From a bacterium (GTDB lineage: Bacteria > Planctomycetota > UBA8108 > UBA1146), in the NCBI GenBank assembly GCA_029976805.1, contig JAPOLY010000030.1, positions 1 to 33,755 of the forward strand: a stretch of DNA of 33,755 nt, in the 5' to 3' direction. Below the pieces are notes generated by a model. It did no database searches. It saw only the letters and a list, made by a program, of their open reading frames with translations, and was not told the DNA's origin. This document shows, piece by piece, positions 26,135 through 33,755 of the stretch (its first letter is position 1; each line of letters begins with the position of its first letter). The translations under genes and the position numbers were made by a program.

Positions 26135-26463
26135 GCTTGTGATCCCTTCGTCCTTCGTTTCCGGAACAATCTTCTGTCTGGCGGGAAAATCTGCAGGGGG
26201 TCAAGGCTGGCATAATTACGCCAACAAACCCTCTAACAGTATTTTACACAACAACGAGCCATCATCGACCGGAACAGGACTCCCTAATGTGACTAGACTA
26301 ACAAACAGGAATTATACCCATTTCGTAAGGTTTACAAAGCCTGCTAGTAAAGTATCATTAATCGGAGAGACGGGACCTTTCCAGAGGTTTTGAGAGGGAT
26401 GATTGAATCCCCAGACTCGTCTCCATGTTGATCCACCCGTAGTCCGTATCAGAAGAGGATTCC
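26135..26463. other. 329-base divergent promoter region
   Basis: This region separates the divergent nuclease and beta-repeat genes. No coding frame in it looks real. The middle is AT-rich and should carry both promoters. A GAAGG ribosome site for the nuclease (read leftward) is near 26145, and AGAGGA for the rightward gene is near 26453. One candidate promoter is listed separately. Confidence 0.5.
26332..26359 (+). promoter_or_regulatory. Candidate sigma70-type promoter for the beta-repeat gene
   Basis: TTTACA at 26332-26337 and TATCAT at 26354-26359 are separated by 16 bases and lie about 105 bases before the ATG at 26464. Match and spacing are acceptable but not decisive. Confidence 0.35.
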
Positions 26464-28668
26464 ATGAAGGTCCCCCACCTCCTCCGAATCGTCTATATCT
26501 CGGTGACCCTCTGGTTGTTTCTGGCGACCGGAAATCTGTATGCCCAAAACTGGACCATTAGCGGCATTGTGGTCGATGCGGTTGGAAACCCTATTTCCGG
26601 TGTTGATCTGGATTTGATTGATCCACTCTCGCCCACCACCGTGATCCCCATCACCGGCGATACTTCTGCGATTGACGGCAGCTTTCTGATCTCTATCAAC
26701 ACCACCATTACTGCAGGAAACTACTTGCTTCAGTTTGAACCCATCACCGCTCACCTTCCGGATGAAATCGACATCAACCTCAATGGTGATCTGAATATTG
26801 GATCCCATGCTCTGGCTTCAGGTTGGTTGATCTCAGGTACGGTGGTCAATACTGCCGGTACTCCCGTATCCGGTGTGGATATCGACATTCGTGCAGATCA
26901 AGCGGGCTGGCTTGATCTCATTGGTGACAATACCAATTCTCTGGGCGAATTTTCCGTCGCCATTCCTGCGATCATTGATGAGTACAGAATCTCATTTGCG
27001 GATACCGCTTTGGATGCTGCGGTATTCCCCATTGAACAGGATTTGGGCCTGCTTTTCGGCAGCACAAACATGGGGATCGTCGAAATGCCCATCGCTCATA
27101 CCCTGACAGGTTTGGTTGTCGATGAAGATGGAGTGCCGCTGCCTGGTATCGACATGAATCTATATGACTCCGCTGGGGTCACGGTGGAACTTTTCAATGA
27201 TGATACCGACCTGCAAGGAGCCTTCAGCGTCGTCGTTCCCGAAGGGATCTTTACTGTCCGCCACAGGGACGTGACCCCCACACCCGGTATTGAAAGGGTG
27301 AACCACGAGTTTGCAGACCTTTCAATTTTCTCCAACATCAATCTGGGAACCATCGTCATGCCGATGGGTTACCACGTCCAGGGGACCGTAGCCGGTTCTG
27401 CAGGAGAGTTGATCGCCGGAGCAGATTTTGATGCCAAGTACGCGACGACGGGTCTGCCCATCTATATTTCTTCAGATACCACGGATGTCACCGGTTCATT
27501 CGATCTTCTTCTTCCAGAAGGAAACATCATTCTCGAAGTGGATCCTCCCCTGACAGGACCGGTCCGGGTCTCTAAACAGATCCAGTTGTCGATTGCTCCT
27601 GTCAGCCCTGTCAGCATTGGCCAGATCATTCTTGATGATGGTGTAACCGTCAGCGGCTCGTTCACCGACTCTCTGGGGAATCCGGTACCAGGAGTCGACG
27701 TGGAGTTTTACATGTTCGACACGGGGCAAATCTACGAGACCCTTCATGAAAATGGTAATCAGGCCGGTGACTTCAGTGCGAATGTTCACACCAATGACTA
27801 CAACTTGACCTTCACCCCCCCTGCTTCCAGCGGACTGGGTCCTTTTTTCATGGAGAATGTCGAGTGCTACTCCGCAAGGAATCTGGGAACACTTGTTCTC
27901 AACCCTGCTGCAACCTTGTCAGGCAGTGTCACGAGTACGGGTGTGGGACTGGACGGAATCCTGATTACCGCTGTGGATATGGCGAGCGGTTCTACCCCGC
28001 CTTGGGGAACAACCACCACTCATTCGGGTGGGGTGTTTTCCCTCGAATTGACTGAGGGGATTTGGTCGGTGACTGCAACAGCTCCTCCAGGAAACGGGTT
28101 GACGGATCTTACGGAACTCAATCTGGCGGTTTCACAGGGAACTATTCTGAACTTTGATTTCCCCAATCTTGCCCCCGCTATCACCAACCTCACCTGTACA
28201 TTTGACGATCCGGAAGCGGTTCTGAGTTGGACCAATGGTGCCGTATACGATTGGATTAGTATTACTCGTAACGGATTGCCGTTGACGACCATTGCAGGTG
28301 ACCAGCTGACTTACACAGACCCACTGCCCGGTTCCGGGGCAATGCAATACTCTGTGACTGGAAATGTAATGGGAGTGAATTCCCCAGAGGTCACCTGCGA
28401 TTTCACGATCCCGAGGCCGTTTATCCGCTGCGATGCAGATCTGGGTGGAAACATCACCATATCAGATGCCATCAATGTGCTGAGTTATCTATTTGCATCC
28501 TTTACGACCACTTGCACGGACGCGATGGATTGCAATGACTCGGGAGCCATCAATATTGCTGACCCGGTGCTGCTGTTGAACTTTCTCTTCGGCACAGGTC
28601 CCCTGCCTTCGGCTCCTTATCCCAATGCCGGGCAAGACCCCACCCCCGACAACCTCGACTGCAATTAA
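26464..28668 (+). CDS. Secreted protein of six carboxypeptidase-regulatory-like repeats, Fn3-like module and dockerin-like tail
   Basis: A signal peptide (1-28, ending LYAQN) is followed by six beta-sandwich repeats of about 90 residues at roughly 30-118, 121-210, 213-300, 303-390, 394-480 and 484-570. Each opens with the carboxypeptidase regulatory-like pattern, for example WTISGIVVDAVGNPISGVDL, WLISGTVVNTAGTPVSGVDI and HTLTGLVVDEDGVPLPGIDM. Residues 571-650 are an Fn3-like module with a Cys near each end, the same type as in the protease gene next door. Residues 653-734 are the dockerin-like tail; its first loop is degenerate (DADLGGNITISD) and its second is partly altered (DCNDSGAINIAD). 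AGAGGA lies 5-6 bases before the ATG. No enzyme domain is seen, so an adhesive or structural role is inferred. It is convergent with the protease gene, 46 bases apart. Confidence 0.85.
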   Translation: MKVPHLLRIVYISVTLWLFLATGNLYAQNWTISGIVVDAVGNPISGVDLDLIDPLSPTTVIPITGDTSAIDGSFLISINTTITAGNYLLQFEPITAHLPDEIDINLNGDLNIGSHALASGWLISGTVVNTAGTPVSGVDIDIRADQAGWLDLIGDNTNSLGEFSVAIPAIIDEYRISFADTALDAAVFPIEQDLGLLFGSTNMGIVEMPIAHTLTGLVVDEDGVPLPGIDMNLYDSAGVTVELFNDDTDLQGAFSVVVPEGIFTVRHRDVTPTPGIERVNHEFADLSIFSNINLGTIVMPMGYHVQGTVAGSAGELIAGADFDAKYATTGLPIYISSDTTDVTGSFDLLLPEGNIILEVDPPLTGPVRVSKQIQLSIAPVSPVSIGQIILDDGVTVSGSFTDSLGNPVPGVDVEFYMFDTGQIYETLHENGNQAGDFSANVHTNDYNLTFTPPASSGLGPFFMENVECYSARNLGTLVLNPAATLSGSVTSTGVGLDGILITAVDMASGSTPPWGTTTTHSGGVFSLELTEGIWSVTATAPPGNGLTDLTELNLAVSQGTILNFDFPNLAPAITNLTCTFDDPEAVLSWTNGAVYDWISITRNGLPLTTIAGDQLTYTDPLPGSGAMQYSVTGNVMGVNSPEVTCDFTIPRPFIRCDADLGGNITISDAINVLSYLFASFTTTCTDAMDCNDSGAINIADPVLLLNFLFGTGPLPSAPYPNAGQDPTPDNLDCN

Positions 28669-28714
28669 CCGCCGCTGTGAACAGCCTAAAGTGATCAGCA
28701 AGCCGCGAGGTGCA

Positions 28715-31700
28715 TCAAGGACAGATCACCTGACTCGTACAGTTCAGTGAATCAGCAGTGGCGTCATTCCCACAATCAGGATAGGGGGAAGCGGGAACAG
28801 TTGTGCCCTCAAAGACAAAGGACAGTGCTCCAATCACATCCGCAAGGTCGACAACACCGTCGTCATTGAAATCAGCCGCAGATTCACACGCGATCAATCC
28901 ACTGCCAAACAGGAAATCGAGGGCCTGAATCGGGTCTGAAATATCAGAACTGCCGTCACCATTGGAGTCTCCCCTGCGGAAGATGGGCAAACTGACCGTC
29001 ACTGAAACTTCCACCGGGTTACTGGTCCCACCAGGTCCAGTGGCCGTGACACTCGCAGTAAATGTTCCTGCAGACGCATAAAGATGAGTGGGGTTTTGTT
29101 CAGTGGAACTCTGTCCGTCCCCGAAAGACCAGTCCCAGATCACTCCGTCAACATCCGAAGTCGCAGAGAACTGGACCGGATTCCCCAACTCTACTGAGTC
29201 GAGATTGACGAATGCTTCCACCACTGGAATGGGTGCTGCCTGAACATCCACCAAACAGGAAGCCGGGTCACTGGGAACACCTGCAGCCTCAACCGTGACC
29301 TCATAGGAGATAATCCCCGCTGGAGCATTGGTGTCGGTGTAGGCGGTCACTCCTCCCGGCAAAGTGGCAATCAAAACTCCATTTCGACTGACGGTCAGAG
29401 CGGTACTCCCCGGTGAAACACTCCAGCCCAGATTGGCTGTCAACGGTTGAGAACTGACGCAGGACAACCCTGAAACGGGGGCAGGGGGAACCGAAAGTGT
29501 GCATTCAGTCGCGGGAGCGGTCAGGCTTTCTGCTACTGCCGTTACTGAGTACTCCCTGAGCCCACCCGGAGGAGAAGTCTCCTGGTAGAAATTTGCACTT
29601 CCTGGCAAGGTCGCCAACAGAAGCCCATCGCGGCTCACTTCCACCGCACTGAGTCCGTTTTCCACGGACCAGACCAGAGTCGCCGTTCCACCAGAAAACT
29701 GACAGTCCAGATTACTCACCGGCAAAGGATTGCGCGTCAATTGGCATATCTGTTCATCACTCTGAATCGAAGAGACAACACCCCTGATCGAGTAGGAGTA
29801 AGAGCCGGGATCGACCGCTTCAGTGTGGGTGGTCGAATTTCCGGGCAATGTGGCCACTTCGATGCCATCCCGCCGTATCACGATGGATCCGTATGCCTGG
29901 CCATTGCTCCAGCTCAAGACGGCATTCCCTGCGGAAGAACCGCAACTGAATCCCGTAGGGGCCAGAGGTTGAATCGTCTGGTTACAAAGCACCGCTGATG
30001 AGCTGAAGGATTGCAAAACAGAGATGACGGACCACTCATGGTTACCTGCACCAGGGTCATCCTGGTAAGAGGTCGAGTTTCCGGGAAGCGTGGCAACAAG
30101 AAGCCCGTTTCTGCGAATCTCCAGAGCGTCGTATGTGTGGGAATTTGTCCAGGACAAAGTGACCAGGTTCTGATTCGTCACACAGGTCAGTGAACTCACC
30201 GGACTCGGTGGAATAAAGACACCACAACTGGCCGCAGAGCTATCTGCGCCAGCCGTCACCCCTCTGACAAAATAGGATTGTGCGCCCGCACCCGGATTGA
30301 CGTCGGTCAGACTGGTGCTGTTCCCGGGCAAGGTGGCGATCACCACCGAGTTACGCAGTACCTCCACACTGTCGTAAACTGCAGCGTTGGACCATGACAG
30401 CAGGACATCGGTTCCCTGAGGCGTACAAGAAAGACTCTCGGGTGCGGGAGGAGAAATCCCGATGGTACAAGCCACCGGCAGTGAGACCTGATTTCCCACG
30501 ACCGATGAAATCTCAATCGTATGTGATCCCACGGTCAGCCCTCCGACGGTCGTCGAGGTTGCAGAGCCCGCCAAAACCTGTGGGGCTCCACCGTCTACCA
30601 CCAACTGAATCGAGTCCCAGGTTCCGGTCACCGTCCATGAGACGGCCACAGAGTTACCATTTACAGTACAGATCAGATCCTGAGGAGCGGTGAGGGCACC
30701 GCCCATACATTCGATCAGTGCGTCCACCAGCTGCTGACGGGTACTGACACCGTTCACCAGCCCCCCGTTTTCGTAGGAAACTCCCAGCGTCAACTGGCCG
30801 CCGTTGTCCCTGAAGACTCCAACGTCGTATGCAGGAGACTGATTGGACTGGACCACGGTCGCTCCGGGATCCGCCTGAAGACGGTCAACCCAGGAATTTT
30901 CTCCGGTGTAGGAGAGTGTCAGACCAGACAGGTCACAGCCGGTCGCCAGAGCTCCGGTCACATCTGCGAGGTTGTCGGTGGTGCTTCCGTCCGAAAGGGC
31001 GGTGATTCCAAACTCGGCATGAATCGGTCGCTGGGGATCGAAGAACCAGGTGTCCCCTCCCTCGATATAAAGAGCCTGACCTCCCACACCGTTGGTCAAA
31101 TAACTCACCAGGGCCGCAGATTCTTCTACCGTAATCTGATGATTGTTGGGAAACATTCCCAACATGACCCAGATTCGGTCAAAAACATCGAGATCATTAA
31201 ATGCAAGCAGATTGGAAGTCAGGATGGCACTGCGACCGGTCTGCACGAGGTCCGTGCCAAAGATGTTTCCGGAATCCACCGTTCCTGTTCCCGGGGACCA
31301 GATCAGATCACGGGCATCGCCGATGAGGAACAGGGAACATTGGCGGGCAACACTGGGAGTCGCTCCCACAAATCCCTGAACTTCCCAGGAGTGCTGACCC
31401 GCTGGAACGGAAAGATCCAGGTATCCAGTGGCATTCCCCGCAAGCGTGGAGATCAGTACCCCATCCCTGCGAATCGTCACCGAATCATAAACCTCTCCCG
31501 GTGCCCAACTGAGCTGTACTCCCACGCCTGACTCGGTACAGGTGAAGTTCACCGGCCCAGCAGGGCCTCCCATCAGAGCCAACATATTGGAGAGATTGAC
31601 GCGGCCGTGTCCAAAGTTGTTATCGAAGCCTGCCGGATCCTCTCCCGCAGGGCCGACCTGATCGTCAGCGCCGGCCTGAAGAATCTCTTGGGCCTGTGCG

Positions 31701-33169
31701 GCAGTCAGAGCAGGATCTTGCGAGAGGATGACAGCCAGTGCCCCCGCCACCACTGGAGTGGCGGAAGAGGTTCCATTGAACCCCCCGGTGTAATCGCCAT
31801 TGACCATACCGCCGGGGCCGGCGATGTCTGTGGTGGCCATCAGGACACCCGGTGCCACGACTGTTTGCTGGGGACCGGTGTTCGAGCCCCAGAAATTCTC
31901 ACCGTCACAGGAAGTGATGGATTTGATTTCGTCACAGGGACTGGTCGCACCGACTGCAATCGTCTGGGCGTAAGCTGCAGGGAAAGAAACTCCCGCACTC
32001 TCGTTGCCACTGGCAAAAACCAGCAAGCACCCGAGCCCTCCACGTCCCGTTTGCAGGGCATAGTCCATCGTGTTCGATTCTGCGGTACTGGGTGCTCCAC
32101 CCCCCCATGAGTTGGAGAGAATGTCCGCACCATTGTCCACAGCCCAGGTCAGTGAATCGATGATCCAGTCATTCTGGGTCCAGTGGTTGCCAAAACCCAT
32201 ACGCACCGGCTGGATTCGAGCATTCCACGCAACTCCGGCGACACCGAGGTTGTTGTTCCCTCTGGCAGCAGCAATTCCTGCACAGCCGGTTCCGTGGGAA
32301 TCATTGGTATCACAATTTCCGGGGATGCCCTCAGGGGAAGCCTGTATCGAGACCGAATCATGTCCCGCCACCATATTCGGAGCGAGGTCTTCGTGATCGA
32401 CATCGACTCCCTCATCGAGAATGGCGATGGTCACATTGGCTCCGCCTGTCTGAATACTCCAGGCCGTTTCTGCGGAAATGTCGACACCTGGTGTTCCCTG
32501 CTGTCCAGTGTTATTCAGGTACCATTGATTGGGATAGAAGGTGTCATTCGGGGCGACCATTTCACCCAGTCTCATGATGAAATTGGGACTGGCGGATTCA
32601 ACTCCCGGGAAATTTTCGAAATCCAGGATTGCACTTTCGAAATCGACCGGATTTCCGTGGCGGACGAGAAACAGAGGTTTGGTTGACGGAAATTCGCGAA
32701 CGATTTGAGCACGGTATGCTTCACGGAACCGTTGATAAACAGAGGGGTCATAACTGTTCAGGGTCACTAACAATTCCGGACGAGGAATATGTAAACGGCC
32801 GTTGAACTCCAGGCATGGGGCAACCCAGCCTCCTGTGATCTCTCCCAAAGACCTCAGGGCATCGATGGCCCCCCCCCTGTCGAAAGAGACGAGATGGAGG
32901 CCTTCATATGGCATTGAATCAATGGACTTCACAACACCAGCGGTTGTCCTCGTTGCCAATAATTCCAAAATCGTTGATTGAGCCTCGATGTCAGTAGGGA
33001 GATAGAAGGCGATTCGATCGGAGTCGGCAGGAAGTTTGACCTTGAGATCTCCAAAAGTGAAGGACATGACCTTTTGCTGTGAGTCCTGAGCTCCGACAGA
33101 AACCGGAATCGACGCCAACAGCAACACGCTCAGCATGATCAATAGGATTCTGGATGTAATTTGAATCAT
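28715..33169 (-). CDS. Large secreted subtilisin-like serine protease (S8) with Fn3-like repeats, PKD domain and dockerin-like tail
   Basis: A 1484-residue exported protease. The signal peptide is 1-27, followed by a propeptide-like region to about 205. The S8 catalytic domain (about 210-535) carries Asp252 (AILDEGVDVDHEDL), His292 (NDSHGTGCAGIAA), oxyanion Asn389 (FASGNES) and Ser468 (FNGTSSATPVVAGALA), all intact. Residues 539-614 are Fn3-like module 1, and 615-827 are a separate domain of unclear type (DLIWSPGTGTVDSG, ESAALVSYLTNG, ALYIEGGD). Residues 829-1310 are six more Fn3-like modules, 1312-1394 a PKD domain (VIWDWSFGDGQSS), and 1397-1484 the dockerin-like tail (loops DSNGDGSSDISD and DFNDDGVVDLAD). 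GGTGGAG lies shortly before the ATG. It probably degrades extracellular protein. Confidence 0.93.
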   Translation of the reverse strand: MIQITSRILLIMLSVLLLASIPVSVGAQDSQQKVMSFTFGDLKVKLPADSDRIAFYLPTDIEAQSTILELLATRTTAGVVKSIDSMPYEGLHLVSFDRGGAIDALRSLGEITGGWVAPCLEFNGRLHIPRPELLVTLNSYDPSVYQRFREAYRAQIVREFPSTKPLFLVRHGNPVDFESAILDFENFPGVESASPNFIMRLGEMVAPNDTFYPNQWYLNNTGQQGTPGVDISAETAWSIQTGGANVTIAILDEGVDVDHEDLAPNMVAGHDSVSIQASPEGIPGNCDTNDSHGTGCAGIAAARGNNNLGVAGVAWNARIQPVRMGFGNHWTQNDWIIDSLTWAVDNGADILSNSWGGGAPSTAESNTMDYALQTGRGGLGCLLVFASGNESAGVSFPAAYAQTIAVGATSPCDEIKSITSCDGENFWGSNTGPQQTVVAPGVLMATTDIAGPGGMVNGDYTGGFNGTSSATPVVAGALAVILSQDPALTAAQAQEILQAGADDQVGPAGEDPAGFDNNFGHGRVNLSNMLALMGGPAGPVNFTCTESGVGVQLSWAPGEVYDSVTIRRDGVLISTLAGNATGYLDLSVPAGQHSWEVQGFVGATPSVARQCSLFLIGDARDLIWSPGTGTVDSGNIFGTDLVQTGRSAILTSNLLAFNDLDVFDRIWVMLGMFPNNHQITVEESAALVSYLTNGVGGQALYIEGGDTWFFDPQRPIHAEFGITALSDGSTTDNLADVTGALATGCDLSGLTLSYTGENSWVDRLQADPGATVVQSNQSPAYDVGVFRDNGGQLTLGVSYENGGLVNGVSTRQQLVDALIECMGGALTAPQDLICTVNGNSVAVSWTVTGTWDSIQLVVDGGAPQVLAGSATSTTVGGLTVGSHTIEISSVVGNQVSLPVACTIGISPPAPESLSCTPQGTDVLLSWSNAAVYDSVEVLRNSVVIATLPGNSTSLTDVNPGAGAQSYFVRGVTAGADSSAASCGVFIPPSPVSSLTCVTNQNLVTLSWTNSHTYDALEIRRNGLLVATLPGNSTSYQDDPGAGNHEWSVISVLQSFSSSAVLCNQTIQPLAPTGFSCGSSAGNAVLSWSNGQAYGSIVIRRDGIEVATLPGNSTTHTEAVDPGSYSYSIRGVVSSIQSDEQICQLTRNPLPVSNLDCQFSGGTATLVWSVENGLSAVEVSRDGLLLATLPGSANFYQETSPPGGLREYSVTAVAESLTAPATECTLSVPPAPVSGLSCVSSQPLTANLGWSVSPGSTALTVSRNGVLIATLPGGVTAYTDTNAPAGIISYEVTVEAAGVPSDPASCLVDVQAAPIPVVEAFVNLDSVELGNPVQFSATSDVDGVIWDWSFGDGQSSTEQNPTHLYASAGTFTASVTATGPGGTSNPVEVSVTVSLPIFRRGDSNGDGSSDISDPIQALDFLFGSGLIACESAADFNDDGVVDLADVIGALSFVFEGTTVPASPYPDCGNDATADSLNCTSQVICP
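29240..30685 (-). repeat. Six tandem Fn3-like modules in the protease (a seventh at 31328-31555)
   Basis: Each module is about 80 residues and follows LxC...LSW...YDS..I.RDG..IATLPGNST.Y.D...Y.V.G...C. All seven carry one Cys near the start and one near the end, which would give one disulfide per module. The TLPGNST core is almost unchanged in the third to fifth copies and drifts in the others. The second copy is the most divergent (VVDGGAPQVLAGSAT). Confidence 0.88.
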
Positions 33170-33600
33170 GCGATCTCCACCTGTCTTCCCAAATCAACAG
33201 GGCTTCAATAAAAGCCCCTGCGACCAACTCAAGTGCGTCAGTCGCATCATATTTTAGAATAACTGACGAGCATCCACGATTTCCCTGTGAAGGTATTACC
33301 CTGTTTCACAAAGGTCAGACTTCTCGGGAACTTTCGTCAGACTCAATTTTACGATCTTTCCATCGTGTGTACACAGTAGATCATCATGCATTGCAGGGTG
33401 GCTCATGCCTTACCTTCCTAACCTGTCATTCATGCACTCAATTTGAGTCTCGGGGATCCCATTTTCCCGATGAATCTGTTAACAAGTAATACAGCACCAT
33501 GGAATGAAAGACTCTCCGTCGTTTAAAGATGGTGCCCGGTGGTTGGTCTCGGGGGCATTGCCCGATCAATCAGACATGTTCCTGAAAGTGGAAGGTCGCC
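33170..33600. other. 431-base divergent intergenic region
   Basis: No convincing ORF, tRNA or promoter pair. A hairpin-forming stretch at 33198-33220 (CAGGGCTT with AAAGCCCCTG, one bulged base) lies about 30 bases before the protease start and would be in its 5' leader. The stretch upstream of 33601 contains GGAAGG, the ribosome site of the rightward lipoprotein gene. The rest is unassigned. Confidence 0.45.
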
Positions 33601-33755
33601 ATGAAAATCCGAACCCAGGTTGAATACCCGTTTCATTGGGAGGCACTGAGCCCTTCCATACCGCAACGACAGGTCCCTGCTTCAAGCTTCTGGTTGCTTT
33701 CTGCCCTTTTCATTGTTGGCACCATGCTTTCGGGCTGCGGGGGAGGCGGTGGAAC
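33601..33755 (+). CDS. Lipoprotein, N-terminal part (runs off the right edge)
   Basis: An ATG at 33601 with GGAAGG about 6 bases upstream opens 51 complete codons to the window edge without a stop. The N-terminus is long (about 26 residues) before a hydrophobic core SFWLLSALFIVGTM and a lipobox LSGC with Cys47, followed by a run of five Gly. This is a lipoprotein signal with a glycine-rich linker. The mature domain lies beyond the window, so function is unknown. Confidence 0.75.
   Translation, partial: MKIRTQVEYPFHWEALSPSIPQRQVPASSFWLLSALFIVGTMLSGCGGGGG

Overview
The window looks like a chromosomal segment of a Planctomycetota-type bacterium, probably marine or uncultured. This rests on protein style, not on a search. 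Six large secreted proteins end in the same roughly 82-90-residue dockerin-like tail. Other signs are thrombospondin-type-3 (TSP3) calcium repeats, FG-GAP and UnbV/ASPIC proteins, and a MoxR/DUF58/VWA operon. Shine-Dalgarno motifs (GGAG, AAGGAG, GGAAAG) precede most starts. I see no insertion sequence, phage, CRISPR array or plasmid gene.

Layout. At the left edge is the 5' end of a leftward FG-GAP protein (1-336), then tRNA-Arg(TCT) and pdxH on the minus strand. A DEAD-box RNA helicase and a Ddl-like ATP-grasp ligase follow on the plus strand. From 4029 to 14375 is a first secretome block: a cohesin-like/TSP3/dockerin-like protein, a di-heme cytochrome c peroxidase with a dockerin-like tail, a UnbV/ASPIC lipoprotein, and a 1517-residue, very acidic TSP3 giant. 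tRNA-Pro(TGG) and one small hypothetical ORF come next.

From 15429 to 24204 is a tight five-gene operon: a membrane protein, a MoxR-type AAA ATPase, a 959-residue secreted protein, a DUF58 protein and a 990-residue VWA membrane protein. Junctions are gaps of 1-3 nt or overlaps of 4-8 nt. This is the aerotolerance (Bat)-like arrangement: a MoxR chaperone with DUF58 and VWA partners at the envelope.

From 24179 to 33169 is a second secretome block: an endonuclease I fused to Fn3, lamin-tail and dockerin-like modules; a protein of six carboxypeptidase-regulatory-like beta repeats; and a 1484-residue subtilisin-like protease with seven Fn3-like modules, a PKD domain and a dockerin-like tail. The window ends inside a new lipoprotein gene (33601 onward).

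How it may fit together. The candidate novel system is the set of six proteins that share the C-terminal module: nuclease, protease, peroxidase, two calcium-repeat proteins and one beta-repeat protein. One of them (4029-5690) also begins with a cohesin-like domain. The module could be a calcium-dependent docking or surface-retention tag that assembles an extracellular degradative complex. The shared module is read directly from the sequence. The assembly idea is inference.
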